This document shows positions 44,931 to 55,929 of a stretch of 64,000 nucleotides of DNA, piece after piece. Numbering within the stretch: position 1 is the stretch's first letter; every line of letters starts with the position of its first letter. The notes below the pieces were generated by a model, which had not been told where the DNA came from, made no database searches, and worked only from the letters and a program-made list of their open reading frames with translations. Source of the DNA: Toxonevra muliebris. Taxonomy: Eukaryota; Arthropoda; Insecta; Diptera; Pallopteridae. Position numbers and translations under genes: made by a program. The stretch is taken from assembly GCA_963691655.1 (NCBI GenBank), contig OY829328.1:30461890-30525889 (forward strand). Reading direction: 5' to 3'.

Positions 44931-45310
44931 CTACTCCTTATTGGAATTATGGAGTTGAGCTCTCTTATACTGCCGATCCAAGCTGAAAATTTTCGGCTGC
45001 ACCTGTACCACATTGAAAACGTTACCTTTAGCCCACAATTCTTTACTGATTTTGCTCCAAATTTTTTTTTTTTTTTTTTTTTGTAAGTAGACGCTCTTCC
45101 AAACCTTTGGTCGTAAATATTTCACCTTAGAAATCAAAACCTTAGCAGGCGCATGCGGCCACACAGGTTTTCCTTCTCACAAACTTCATTGCTACCACCA
45201 GGAAGTTCCAGCAGTTCAAGTTTAATTTCTTCAGCAGCACTCGACACCTCAGATAGATCACTTCCGCCGTTATGATAAAAAACAGTTTCTTCAAATATTA
45301 CATCATATTA
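44931..45310 (-). pseudogene. Myb/SANT-like (trihelix-type) DNA-binding domain fragment, frameshifted
   Basis: Minus strand. The open frame includes VWPHAPAKVLISKVKYLRPK, VWKSVYL, IWSKISKELWAKGNVFN and LDRQYKRAQLHNS. The spacing of Trp residues and the LDR.YKRA.LHN tail resemble Myb/SANT-like domains found in many insect proteins and in Harbinger-type transposon accessory proteins. An A-run (KKKKKK) interrupts the region between helix 1 and helix 2, suggesting an expansion. Upstream, in a different frame, an acidic stretch reads SDLSEVSSAAEEIKLELLEL and continues to VCEKEN, so a one-base frame change near 45,165 separates linker and domain. A stop (NKE*) ends the domain early. Either a decayed transposon gene or a broken host paralogue. 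Confidence 0.5.
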
Positions 45311-45950
45311 CAAAAAAAAATATGCTTACTGATCGCAACTTCTTAGTTTCGCTTGTTGCAATGCTTACCAACTTCAACCTTTCAAGATGTTTCCTTTCTT
45401 CATATCAACAAATTTGTTTTCAACATTTGATAGTGACAATCAGCTGTTTCTGCTAACTTTCGAATTGTTGCAAATTTCTGTTCGCGTACTTTTCATATTT
45501 TTTTCTTCGTGAGCGGATCCTTTCTCACTGTTTTTTTTTTTTTTTTTTTTTTGCAAATTTGTGCTTTAGGCTAAAATGCTGGGTAATGGGGTAACAAATT
45601 AAAAGTGTAAAACAAAATTATTTTTCAATAACAAAATATACGACATTTATTCTTACCCTCACTTTTCACTTTTACACTGTTGTTTGACTATTGCCTAACT
45701 ATTTTTATCCTGTTAAAAGGGAAAGTCAGTGCTGCCTATTAATTTCTATACGGCAATAAAATATTAAAAAAAACTTAATTGTGTATTAACGAACACAAGG
45801 CAGAAGTGAAACTTCTTGTGAACTAAACGAAATACAAGCAAATGAAATTTTTTACTTCATTGGCTTGTGTTTTTTAATTTCCCTAGTTCGCCCGGGTGAA
45901 TATTTCACCTTTTTCACACAAAAAAATATGCTTTCAACCAATTCTGTTAA

Positions 45951-46875
45951 CCCAACTTCCGGACATCTTAAACTAATGAGTTTTATGTATAAAAAAAACA
46001 CAAAATAAAGTTTTTCCATTTTTGTCCCTATGTAACATATGAAGAATATATAAACATTATATTTTTATGAGATTTTTGTAGTTCATCATTTATATAATAC
46101 CGACATTTTATAAGAAAAGACAAATTTTACTCCTTACATTCAACACATTTGACGATGGATTGAATGTGCACCTGGCATACTGTCCGTTTACAAACTAAAC
46201 AAGTTTTGCGAGAGTTCCGCGGTTTTCTGTTCACATGCTGGCAAACACGACATTTGCCTGATTGGTACTCGGCTGGTTTCATTTTCGACACTCAATTTGG
46301 GACTTAGATGCGAAGAATAGTTTATGTTTGGCGTTTGATGGCTTTAGTGGTCAGTTCACTAGAAGTCCATTTGGATAAGTACGGCGGCTGATATCAATAC
46401 GACTCGTTGGATTATTCTCCCTATAAATGATGTACCTAGCCATTACATCCACCATATTGCAAAATATGTCCAATGGCCAATGATGCGACTTCCGCTTACA
46501 TGTATATGTTCCGAGCATTTGGTCCATCGTATCGACACCACCTTTTGTACGATTTATTTTTTCTCACTATGCCAACCAAACTAAGATTAATCTACTTTCG
46601 CACATTGGCAAGTTTCAATAAAGTGAAGAAATTGTCCATGGTAATATTGCGGCCACTATTTTTCCATGGTTGCCCCAACTCAACAAAACGAAACGAATAG
46701 TGTGAAAAACAGCTATGAATTTCGGTAGAGTGGAAACGAATACAAATGATCTCCATGCTAGATTCCTTCTATTTCCTCTATAATGAAGAATTTATCCTAC
46801 TTTATGGTATAACACAGTCATCGGGGTGACTACATTGGCCGAAAAGAGTTATAAAAATCGTCGGCCGAACTAGGG
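45951..46875 (-). mobile_element. piggyBac-like element, internally deleted, TTAA-flanked
   Basis: TTAA at 45,947-45,950 followed by CCCAACTTCCGGACATC on the left; on the right the element ends ...AACTAGGG before TTAA at 46,876-46,879 (minus strand CCCTAGTTCGGCCGACG). The ends are similar but not identical. ~925 bp is far shorter than a full piggyBac (usually above 2 kb), and only the C-terminal part of the transposase remains. Confidence 0.7.
46127..46710 (-). pseudogene. piggyBac-like transposase, C-terminal part
   Basis: Minus strand, in order: GRNITMDNFFTLLKLANVRK (second catalytic Asp region), then a stop, then INLSLVGIVRKNKS; next KGGVDTMDQMLGTYTCKRKS with the third conserved Asp, WPLDIFCNMVDVMARYIIYR and ENNPTSRIDISR; then a stop and a frame change; finally the cysteine-rich tail CRVCQHVNRKPRNSRKTCLV, CKRTVCQVH and CVECKE ending at TAA (46,129-46,127). 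The order and motifs are those of piggyBac transposases, which end in a zinc-binding C-terminal domain. Several stops and frame changes make it inactive. The N-terminal half, with the first Asp, is absent. Confidence 0.88.
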
Positions 46876-46996
46876 TTAAGAAAGTCTTTGATTTTTTCAT
46901 ATGGTTGAAAGGGTGTTTTTTATTGCACCTATGTAGTTGGTAGCATTGAAAAATTACAGGTGAACGTTGAAACAATGCATATGAGGCTTTTAAAAA

Positions 46997-47635
46997 TAAA
47001 GAGTTTTCCATTAAGGACATAACAGCATTACATTTTATGAATGAAATTTTGGTCATATGACCACCACGAGTCTGTTTACATCGAAAACGACAGTCATGTT
47101 ACCGTCAATAGAGAGCTCTATCGTGTTATGTTGGAAGATTATTTGTGGCCAGAATTGGATGAACTTGACATCAATGATATGTGGTTTCAACAAGACGATG
47201 CCACTAGCCACACAGCACGCCTCACAATCGATTTATTGAAAGGCAAATTCGGTGAAAGTGTTATCTCGAGAAATGGTCCGGTAGAATGGCCACCTCGTTC
47301 ATGCGATCTAACGCTATTGGATTTCTTTTTATGGGACTATATCAAGTCACTGGTCTATGCCAACAAGCCAGCAACTTTAGACGAGCTCAAAGACAATATC
47401 AAACGCGAAATTTCCAACGTTCCGGTCGAAATGTGTGCGAGAGTGGTGGAAAATTGGGTGCAAAGAATCGATCGCTCTAAACGGGCTCGTTGTGGTCATA
47501 TGACCTAAATCGAAATTCATTCATAAAAAGTTATGCTTGCACTACACCCACAATAAATTTGAACTCAATATCTCAAAACACTCTGTGTTTTATTAATAGC
47601 TAAAAATTATTATGTCCTTAATGGAAAACCCTTTA
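46997..47635 (+). mobile_element. DD41D mariner-type element, short copy with extended inverted ends
   Basis: TA target duplications at 46,997-46,998 and 47,634-47,635. Terminal inverted repeats: left AAGAGTTTTCCATTAAGGAC, right (minus) AAGGGTTTTCCATTAAGGAC, both continuing ATAA. A second block of inverted similarity lies inside: left 47,031-47,078 (ttttatgaatgaaat, ggtcatatgacc, acgag.c.gttta) matches the reverse complement of 47,482-47,526, though the spacing to the ends differs (about 10 versus 86 bp). Only the C-terminal half of the transposase remains. Confidence 0.88.
47079..47508 (+). pseudogene. transposase C-terminal half, DD41D mariner type
   Basis: The frame runs from 47,041 to TAA at 47,506-47,508. 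Recognisable parts: YIENDSHVTVNRELYRVMLE, MWFQQDDATSHTARLTIDLL (second catalytic Asp), WPPRSCDLTLLDFFLWDYIK (third Asp) and ELKDNIKREISNVPVEMCAR. There are 41 residues between the two Asp, matching the DD41D class, which I recall from the rosa group first reported in the tephritid Ceratitis rosa. The first catalytic Asp and the DNA-binding domain are missing; the residues before YIEND come from an inverted copy of the element's own 3' region, so 47,041 is not a native start. Confidence 0.85.
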
Positions 47636-47639
47636 TATA

Positions 47640-50600
47640 TAAGTACTGTAAACAGTTCCCCAAAAATCTCTAGAAAAAACTGTACACCTTATATTAGATA
47701 CATTGTGAAATGAAACACCAAACTTTTTCACCTTAAAGTTCAATGATTTTGAAAACTAACATTTCGCCGACGTTGTTTTAACCACACTGAAATTCAATTT
47801 AAAAATTTTACACAAAAACGAAGAAAGTATGCACTTTCCTAGTTCACTTTTAATAAAAAGAAAATATATATGTGTGTATATGTATATATATAAATTCCCC
47901 TAAGGCGAATCAATGATGCTGCTTTTCACTTGAGTTAAAAGTGCTGCTGACATTTTCTAATGTAATAACAACTTGAACACTTGACTGTAAAACTTTTATA
48001 ATTATTTTAAGATCAAATAAATATAAACATTAGTCCAAAGGCAAAACAATCTCTTTCACGGCCTTTACAGTTCTCATGTTACAAAGAAACTTTATTGTTC
48101 CCAACATTTTTCACGAGTAAATATGTACATACAATAGTATGTATGACTACAACGTTAAAGATATAACATACTTACATGCAAACGTACATATATATGTAGC
48201 TAGCAAATGTAAGTATGTTTTTGGCATTCGAGAAAGAAAACACGCGGCGGCGTCTCTCGAATGTTAAGAAGTGAAAGAAAAAACGTACATACATAAAGTT
48301 ATTGCAGTGACTAGAAAATACTATAAAAAATAGCAAATAACAACAAGAATGCATGAAAGTGCAAATTTATAAAATAACAACAAAAAAGTAAGGAAGAGCT
48401 TAAGATGCACTTTTACCATAAGAGAGTAGCGATAAAAGTAGTTCACGGCAAGGAGTACAGTGGTATGAATTGAATTAACGGAAGTGTCAAAAGCTGGAGG
48501 CAAAAGTAATAACACTGTTCAACCGCCAAAAATGAGCAAAAATGGGAGGTCGCTGAGTCCGAATCAGTGGTCCGTTTTGCTCTGCTACGTAACAATTTTA
48601 TTTTATTGACATAAAAATTTTTAAAATTGAAAGAAAAAAAAAATTAAAAATGCAGTTCATATTTTTTTTCATCAAAACATCCATTTTTACAAAAAAAAAT
48701 TTTTAAATTTTTTTTATTTTTTTTTTTTAACTTTAAAAATTAAAAAAAAAACTTTTTTTTTAATTAATTTATTTTTTCGTAATTTTTATCATCTTCATTA
48801 TCATCGTTCACTTTTATCTCGTTGTTAGCTTAACCCAGTAATGCCGAGCGGTGACATATGGTACTTTGTCGCTGAGCCGTTCCTGAGCTATGTTCAAAAT
48901 TAATTTTTAAGTTACATTCTTGATCTATCTACTTTGTGTTCTTGAACAATTAAATGCTAAAAATTTCTTTGTGTATACCTACAAATATTTGTTTCCTTTA
49001 AAAACGGTACAACTTATGCTGTTGCTGTTACTTTCTTTCTCTAACTACGTATTGAACATCTTATTCAAGTACGCCAATAGCATTCTTACATACATATCGT
49101 CGCCTGAGCAATTCTCATTCGGCGTATGTGTATACGTATTCGTATACGATATGTATAAAGAGTTTAAAGCTCATTTTGCATTTAACCCTCTAACGGTTAG
49201 TGCGACCTCAGGGCAGCTATCCTTTAAAATCAAAATACGCTTAAGTAGAAAGTTGTTATACTTCAGCAATATTGCCCTCTATTAATCACTATTTTATTGA
49301 CAATTTAAAAAGGTTTTGAACCCATTGCAACGCTTTTGCTTTATTTTATGCTGAGTTATGGATTCTGTGATTAGATACAGTCAATTTCGGAGATTTAGTT
49401 CACTCTGGCAACTCCGGTGAAAACCGTACCGGAATTTTTTTGTTTACCTTTTTGTTGGGTTTGGTCTAAAATAAAGCCATAGGCAAAATTTAAGCCAAAT
49501 CTGAAAGGATGAAGTCGATCGCTCGTTACGTTCAATCTGGAATGGCTGAAAAGCAGAACTGCGCAAGAAATCTTGCTGTGTAGGAAAGTAAGAGGCAATT
49601 CCAAAAACTTCCAAACTTGGCGACAAGAAAACTTCCCGTGTAGAAAAGGGAACAAACCTAAATGTTTTTTAGTAACGGTTAATTTTGCTAGCTGATGCAC
49701 TATGTATATACAAGGGCATCGTTTTGAATCAAAACCGCAAAATCGTGAGGTAATTAAAAATTATATTTATTCCACAGTACTTACCTACACGATCAAGTTT
49801 ATACAAAGTTATGCAAATTTCCGAAACAAACTCAATTTGCGTCATAAACATAAATGTCAGAAAATGTAGCACAATGGTATGTAGGTACAATAAATTGCCG
49901 CAGGAATTGTGAAAGTATTTAAAATACAAATGCATGAAAGTAAAAGGAAGAGTATCTGTTTTTCAAAGCAATTTTAATCTAAATATTTTAATGTTGGTAG
50001 CTTTTGTCTACAAATTTCAATTAAAATTTTAAATCTCTAGAAAGTTATTAAAAAGTTTAAATTTCTATTTAAATATTTTGCAATATACACATGTGTATAG
50101 ATGTGTTACAATATGTTTTTCTTTAAAAGTATGTATGATTAATTAAGTTATGTATCTTTACATTTTGCTGCAGCTCATTTAGCAATATCTGCAAAATTAC
50201 AATTTGTTAAATAATTAATTTGCCCTAAGAAACGCTTTCAACCTTTCCACCCTATCAATGCCGTTGACTTTTAACATTTTGCTGTTATTACTGTTGCTTA
50301 CTTCCTTAAAATGTTGTCAGTTTGTTAACTTTTTGCATTTGTTAATACATACTTACAAGTACTCAAGGTTGTTTTCCTATATTTTCAGTTCAGTACGGTT
50401 TTTTGTTTCAGTTCAGGTCTCTGTTGGTTGGCAATTGACTTTAAGTGGAAGTGCTGCGGAAATGGAAACCTACTATGAAAGACACAAACTCACACACTGT
50501 TAAATTGGTAGTTCATATTAAGGTAACTATACGAGTTGGTAGAAAGGTATAAGTGGATCAACAACAATGCAGCAACAGCACTAGAGGCACCAGCACTAGA

Positions 50601-50980
50601 AGCAACAGAACAGCAACATTAACAATGGAAACAAAAATCATTCACTACTAAAAAAGGATTTAAAATTCTTAAAATGTTCCATTTCACATTTACTATACAT
50701 GCAAAAGTACCTACGAGACATTCTTGTCATATCAAATTAACTTTCTTCTTCATTTGGCTCCAGTTAAGTTTCAATTGTTTTGTACTAGTGAATACGCAAA
50801 TAATAGTTACATATTCGAATATGGATAAAAATTTCGCTACAGTAAACAAACTTTGGGTAAGTATTAGACTTGATCGAAATACAGAGGGTTTTTTGAAGCC
50901 CCATCATGACATCGCTTTTTTGAGACATCATTTTATTATTCTTTTTTTAACGTCAACAAAAAATTTCAACAAAACTGGCC
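47640..50980. other. AT-rich noncoding DNA
   Basis: No supported gene. Contains an AT/GT microsatellite (47,866-47,893), extreme A/T runs (48,620-48,780), a CAG/CAA-rich tract (50,560-50,625) and a locally GC-richer stretch at 49,390-49,660 in which ~30 bp (caagaaatcttgctgtgtag) recurs ~60 bp later (caagaaaacttcccgtgtag). Open frames of 60-120 codons lack motifs. Confidence 0.4.
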
Positions 50981-50984
50981 GATG

Positions 50985-51900
50985 GGGCCCCAATATAAAG
51001 AGGAATTCTACTTTTCCCTGATTCTTATTGCGGGTCCCCCTTCGGAATATTTTTCAAATAAAAAATGAGTTTCTTGTAACACAAAACTCTGGTATACAAA
51101 ATTTCTATAGATCTATAGATGGCGCTCCAATACAAGGATTTATTCAACTTTCCCCTAATTTTGAACATGTGAGCAAGTTGTAAATATTACCACCCGAAGA
51201 ACTCATTTTTGGCATCTATTTGGATTCAAAAAGTATTCCAAAGTGGGCTCCAGAGCAAAGGTTAAAAAATGGGGGAAAATTTGAATTTTATGTTGTACTG
51301 AAACGCCATCTATGGACTGATGGTTTTGAAATAGTTTAGCATATATTTCTCATTTATAGTGTGTTGGACTGCTATGCTGAGATGCCCGGGTTCAAATCTC
51401 GGCACGCTCAAAAAATCAAAAATAGAAAATAAAAATTTTTCTACACGGCATGACCTCTTGGCCAGCAAGAGTAAAAATTGCCTATAAAATAGCTTTTAAC
51501 TTCACCGTTTGGATTCGGCATAAGACTGATGGCCTTTTCCATTCGTATATAAATATAACTCACACAACATGAATAGATACGAAAAGCTCGGCCCAGGCCC
51601 TACATGGGCTGTTGTGCCATACTAGTAGTAGTAGTAGTAGGTTTTTTTTTAACCAAAAGGGGCTTCGCAGCAAAAGTAAGGGAAAAATGTTTTGTTTTCT
51701 TATACTGGAACGCCATCTACCTCCTCTCCGCTATTTAACTTCCTCCCGATTTTGTTGAAATTTTGTGCAAAAGAATTTTTCTTGGCCAAGAAACCTACTA
51801 CAAAAAATATTCCAAAGGGGGCTCCGAAATAAAAGTTAGCAAAAATTTCATGAAACTAAAAATATAGGGGGTAGTTACGTTTCTTTTCAAACAAAAAAAA
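50985..51900. repeat. degenerate long repeat with GCTCC / AACGCCATCTA modules
   Basis: Phrases recur in the same order: tattccaaagtgggctcc (51,235) and tattccaaagggggctcc (51,809); aaacgccatctatggac (51,300) and gaacgccatctacctc (51,709); atagatggcgctcc (51,115) carries the same CCATCTAT word inverted. Unit length is irregular (roughly 400-570 bp). The SINE at 51,340-51,640 interrupts it. Confidence 0.5.
51340..51640 (+). mobile_element. tRNA-derived SINE, copy 1, with (TAG)n tail
   Basis: A pol III B-box-like GGTTCAAATCTC lies at 51,389-51,400, flanked by a T-stem-like pair (CCGGG / CTCGG), a tRNA-derived head. The body contains ttctacacggcatgacctct, attcggcataagactgatg, tacgaaaagctcggccca and gggctgttgtgccat. 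The 3' end is six TAG repeats (51,622-51,640). The second copy at 55.7-55.9 kb shares all four body phrases. The A-box side is degenerate, so the exact 5' end is uncertain. No coding function expected. Confidence 0.82.
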
Positions 51901-51904
51901 TTGA

Positions 51905-52515
51905 TAACGAACATCTTGTATTTACCCCCTCTTCTCAAAAAAAGCTGCCTTGAAGGGGGTTACGAAATCGATGTATTCAACTAAGTATCTATACAGAAAC
52001 TAATAATGTGATAGCCGATTTTTTTAAAAATTAAGTACGAACGTATCCAAAAAGAACGATATGTCTCCAGAAAACTATTTTTTTTTTTCATTTCATGTCT
52101 TTCATGATGTTGTAAATGTAATTTTTATTTTTAAGGCAAAAAAATGCTCCGAAATATAAGGAAACCAAAAATCCTTTTATTTTTCTTTTGTAAACATTAG
52201 AAATGCATTTATATGCGGCATAAAATTAAATAAAACTATTGAAGTTGCAAAATGAGTACTGCCAGGGTGAGTCGTTTGAGACGGCCCACAAAGATTCGAT
52301 CAGATAAAACGACTGAACAAAAGCCGAACGAGATTGTTTTAATACTATACATGTAACTTCATAGTTTGTTAATTTGTATGCATTTTTTGAAAGCTTTGCA
52401 TACTTTGAGTATAAAAAATTGTTTTCATCATAAAAGTACGAAAATATCGAGTTTAGATCAATTTTCACAATCATTTATTTATTATGTGTTATCCCAGAAT
52501 CGACCATAAATATGA
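51905..52515. other. AT-rich noncoding DNA
   Basis: Nothing gene-like; the 82-codon minus-strand frame at 52,226-52,474 has no motif. Confidence 0.4.
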
Positions 52516-52519
52516 AGAC

Positions 52520-53290
52520 TTATGAAGGCCACTTCTGTGGGTACTAGTCACCAAGAGACTGCTTTGATCTCTGGTTGAAAAGTAATTGTCTATGCAGATG
52601 ATATCACAATATCGGTGAAACTCTCGACCTTATTATGAAATCTTTTGCAATCTACTCTAAACATCCTCATCAATTAGAAAGATTAGTGCGGACTAGATTT
52701 CAATCCCCTGAAAATCGAAACAGTCTTCCTTTACCCAACAATATTAGGCTAGCTCTTATAGAAGAAACTACATACTTAAGTCTCATTTCACATTAAAAAC
52801 TCCATTTTAAGCCTGTTACCCGATTGCGGGTGAAAAAGCTTTAGTCATGTAAATGAAAACAAAAAAAAAAACAAATGGGGTATGCATCCATATCTTGTTC
52901 ATTGGCTATTCACTTCTTTTAATGTATGGTGTTGTGATCTGGTGGATGGTTTTGGACAATGCAATTGATTTATAATTGGTAATGAAAGTCCAAAAAGCTG
53001 ATTCAAAATGCGTCATTGGTGTATTGAGTAGCACGGTCACTAAATCTTTGGTCACCATTCTTAACTTCTTACCTCTTTTAACACGCAGTGTGCGATGCCA
53101 ATGGTGCCCTAAAACTAAAAACTATCTTGGACTGATCTACAAGTAGGTCAGGATATTCCACGATTCAAAATTTGTTCTTGATAGACAAGTATAGCTTCTC
53201 ACGATTTCACAAGCATTCAATCCATTTCTACATAGATAGCTGGACAGTAAAGTTGTTACTGGCGTCTTTTGCAAAAAGCTTGGTGTAAAT
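52520..53290 (+). pseudogene. decayed R1/I-like non-LTR reverse transcriptase
   Basis: Many frame changes and stops, but conserved blocks lie in order: KVIVYADDITISV at about 52,580 (the catalytic YADD box), STLL..LLQSTLNIL, CGLDFNPLKIETVFLY (compare C.GL..NP.KTELV.F), WGMHPYLVHWLFTSF, YGVVIWWMVLDN, VMKVQKADSKCVIGVLSSTV and ILNFLPL. This is the RT C-terminal half of the R1/I/LOA group. It stops at the TA target of the pogo-like element at 53,296, which may have inserted into it. Too decayed for a precise clade. Confidence 0.7.
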
Positions 53291-53398
53291 GTGTAAGGTA
53301 ATTCCGGGTGAGATGGAACGCTTTTTGTCCTCATTAAATTAGGAAAATATACTCCGAAATTGATATATAAGAACTAAATACTCCAGATCGTTTTTCAA

Positions 53399-53655
53399 AC
53401 CTTTGTCGACCGACGGTATTAAAAGTACCATTACATCATAAAATTTTTAAGCGAAACATTTGTATGATTTTAGGCCGTAATTACCATAATTCTTATAATT
53501 TCTTAGTTTTCGCTTTTTCCGGATCCAAAAGTACTTAGGGACACTAGTTATATCGAATATCCTTGTAGATCCTTGCAAAATTTTCAACTTCGTATTTTTT
53601 TATAAGCTATAATAACTACGATTATTCACCGCCTTCAAGTCTTGGTCCACAAGAT
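53399..53655. mobile_element. nested MITE in copy B (same family as 11,846-12,088)
   Basis: One end reads cctttgtcgaccgacgg, the other (minus) cttgtggaccaagactt; the interior shares acaaggatattcgatataac, gtccctaagtac and taatggtacttttaat with the 11.8-kb MITE. TTAA flanks are eroded here. The flanking host phrase aacgatctgga matches aacgatctgat in copy A, so the insertion site is the same. Confidence 0.72.
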
Positions 53656-53789
53656 ATTAATCAAAAATGTTTTTAAAAACAACCATCAAATTTGTAAGAA
53701 CATTGAAAACATTGGAACAATTCTTGAAAGCACTAAGAATAATCGAAAAATAATTTAAAAAACATTCTGCAACGTTTTTCAAACAGTTT

Positions 53790-53880
53790 TTGCCGCAATC
53801 AGTGCAACTTGCATCGAAAATTAAGCAAGTTGCGTGCATCCACTTTTTACAATTCTTCTCCTTTTGTCTTATCACTTCTC
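53790..53880 (-). pseudogene. zinc-finger (PHD-like) remnant in copy B
   Basis: Minus strand reads KNCKKWMHATCL then CTDCGKNC, matching a C..CKKW.H..C...C..CG pattern typical of the treble-clef/PHD-like tail at the C-terminus of many pogo-type transposases. The preceding residues in frame are MIRQKEK. In copy A the same region is interrupted by ~75 bp and frameshifted. Short match; could be fortuitous. Confidence 0.45.
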
Positions 53881-54489
53881 CTGGAGAATTGACTTCATTA
53901 ATTTTCTATTAAAATAAGAAAAAACTTTCAAAAACCAACTTTTTAAATTAAAAAAAATATTGTTCACGTAAAACTTGATTCTTATTAAAAATTATAATAA
54001 AAAAACACGTCGCGTTCATCCAACTACGATTTTCTCAGTGTAATATGGAAGAAAACAATTAATTTTTAAGACTGCGACTATTCCATCTCACTCCGAAAAA
54101 AGGTTCCATTCATCCCATTTATAAAGGAAAAATGAAAAATTCAACAAAAATCAAGAATGCATTCTCACATGATCTACAACTTGTGCTTACTTTTCAAAAC
54201 GTAAATAGGCTTTAAGTTAAGCACTCAAGCTGTATCCCAAAACGATTAAATGGTGACAAATAGGTGACACACTTAGTATGAGAAAATTTTTGGCTCTCAC
54301 AACGCTTACTCGGACGAGCGGTTGCGGCTAATATGATTTTCTAGTTGGCGGTTGACAAAAGCTCATTTTATATTTTGTCCCTGTATGAATTGACATTCAC
54401 ACACCTCAATTCGCAATAATTGATTAGCAGCTTCAAGAGATCGCGCAAGGGTTCCCGTCGTTCCATCTCTCCTGGAATTACCTTATATC

Positions 54490-55680
54490 TTTTAGTTTGC
54501 TGTATATTTTAATAAGAAGTCATATCAATCAAAAATGTGGTTGATTTTCCGATCAGAGCCCTTCAATTAGAGTTTATATTTTTTTATTTTTCCAATGAGA
54601 ATTTCTACAAGAATGTCTCCTGAAATTTTAAACTGGGGTTCAATACAATTTGTTCGATTTACACTCCCTCAACTTTATACATAATTATAGAATTTATATG
54701 AGATTTTAATTTTTCGAGAACCGCTTAATTTGGCACATAAACATATTTTAAATTAAATAATCATGTTTTAAAGTTCAACAGCATAATTTTGCCAAAAATT
54801 AATATTTTCAAAACTACATCGTTCATCCGCCAGCTTAACTTATTAACTGGCGGAAAATGATTTTTGTTTTTGTAATTTCAGAAGTTTTGTTTCCGATTCA
54901 ACGTGTACACGCCTTTAGAAAAATTTCCTCAAAATGAACGACTATAGCATTCATTTAAGGTCAAAAAAATATATTGTCACATATAACAATACATTTGTTT
55001 ACATATGAACTCCAATGCCTTTGATGTCAGAGAAAAAATTCTTAAGCAGATTTCACAGTATATTTCTTTCTTTGACCTTGAAGGGTCAAAATTTTCAAAA
55101 GCTGGATGTGTAATAGGAAAACGTCGGGTTTTATGGACTCGAAACCATAGGAAACCGTTCGAACTGCAAAAAGTTCGAAATTTGTCGCACAGTGTTATTA
55201 ATGTGGTAAAGCAATAAACTTAGTAATTAGCAATTTGAAATTTTCCAACTATTTAAAAGGAAATTAATTTCATTTTTAATTCTCCAGATATAAACAATTT
55301 AATTTATTTTTTTTTTTTTTTGTACGTAAATAAATTTTATGTATGTTTTTCTAAATGTCAATAAGCATTTTAAAATTTATATCATTTCCTTTTATTATTT
55401 ATTTATTTTAGTATTTTATTAGTATGCTCGTGGTGAAATGGAAATGTATAAAATGAGAAAATATTTGAAGCAAGTAAATTTTTTTTTTTATATTAAAGAT
55501 TAGCTTGGATGAAAAGATAAAACAGTGATTTTAGAAGATTGTATAATATTAGTGAAAGATTGTTCGGCTTCATGAAATCTCATTGCATGCAGACATTGAA
55601 ATTGAATCCAGATTTAATTTTTAAGCGCTAGCGGAGTGACTAAATTATTAACCTGTTAAATAGGGTTGCAAACATAGTGG
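54490..55680. other. AT-rich noncoding DNA
   Basis: No recognised gene. The 70-codon plus-strand frame 55,005-55,217 is less biased than most here but has no motif I can name. Confidence 0.4.
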
Positions 55681-55684
55681 TTGC

Positions 55685-55925
55685 TCTTCGCTATGTAAAT
55701 AACAACTGCTACTATGATTATGGCACAGCAGTCCATGGGGGTCCTAGACCAAGCTTTTCGTACTTTTTTATATTATTTCAGTTTTATGCCGAATCTGAAG
55801 GGCAGCCATTGCAAGCCAAGAGGTGGTGCCGTGTAGAATTTTTTTTTGACAGCGCGGAGCATTGAACCCAGGCACCTCATTGTTGCGGTCAAAAGTAATC
55901 TAAATACCACAGAGTTTGTATTACT
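55685..55925 (-). mobile_element. tRNA-derived SINE, copy 2
   Basis: Minus strand: B-box-like gggttcaatgc at 55,868-55,858, then ttctacacggcaccacctct, attcggcataaaactg, tacgaaaagcttggtcta and ggactgctgtgccataat, in the same order as copy 1. The tail has only atagtag, so the TAG array has decayed. The plus-strand 62-codon and minus-strand 123-codon frames overlapping it are artefacts. Confidence 0.8.
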
Positions 55926-55929
55926 TTTT

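Larger units (their letters stand above)
53296..54483 (-). mobile_element. pogo-like (TA-target) non-autonomous DNA transposon, copy B
   Basis: Inverted relative to copy A (11.06-12.32 kb). TIRs: left AGGTAATTCCGGGTGAGATG, right (minus) AGGTAATTCCAGGAGAGATG, both followed by GAACG. TA flanks at 53,294-53,295 and 54,484-54,485. Shared interior with copy A includes gcaatctcttgaagctgcta (here gcgatctcttgaagctgcta, minus strand), tttgtcacctatttgtcacc and attctccaggagaagtgata. The nested TTAA-type MITE is present at the equivalent place. Confidence 0.8.
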
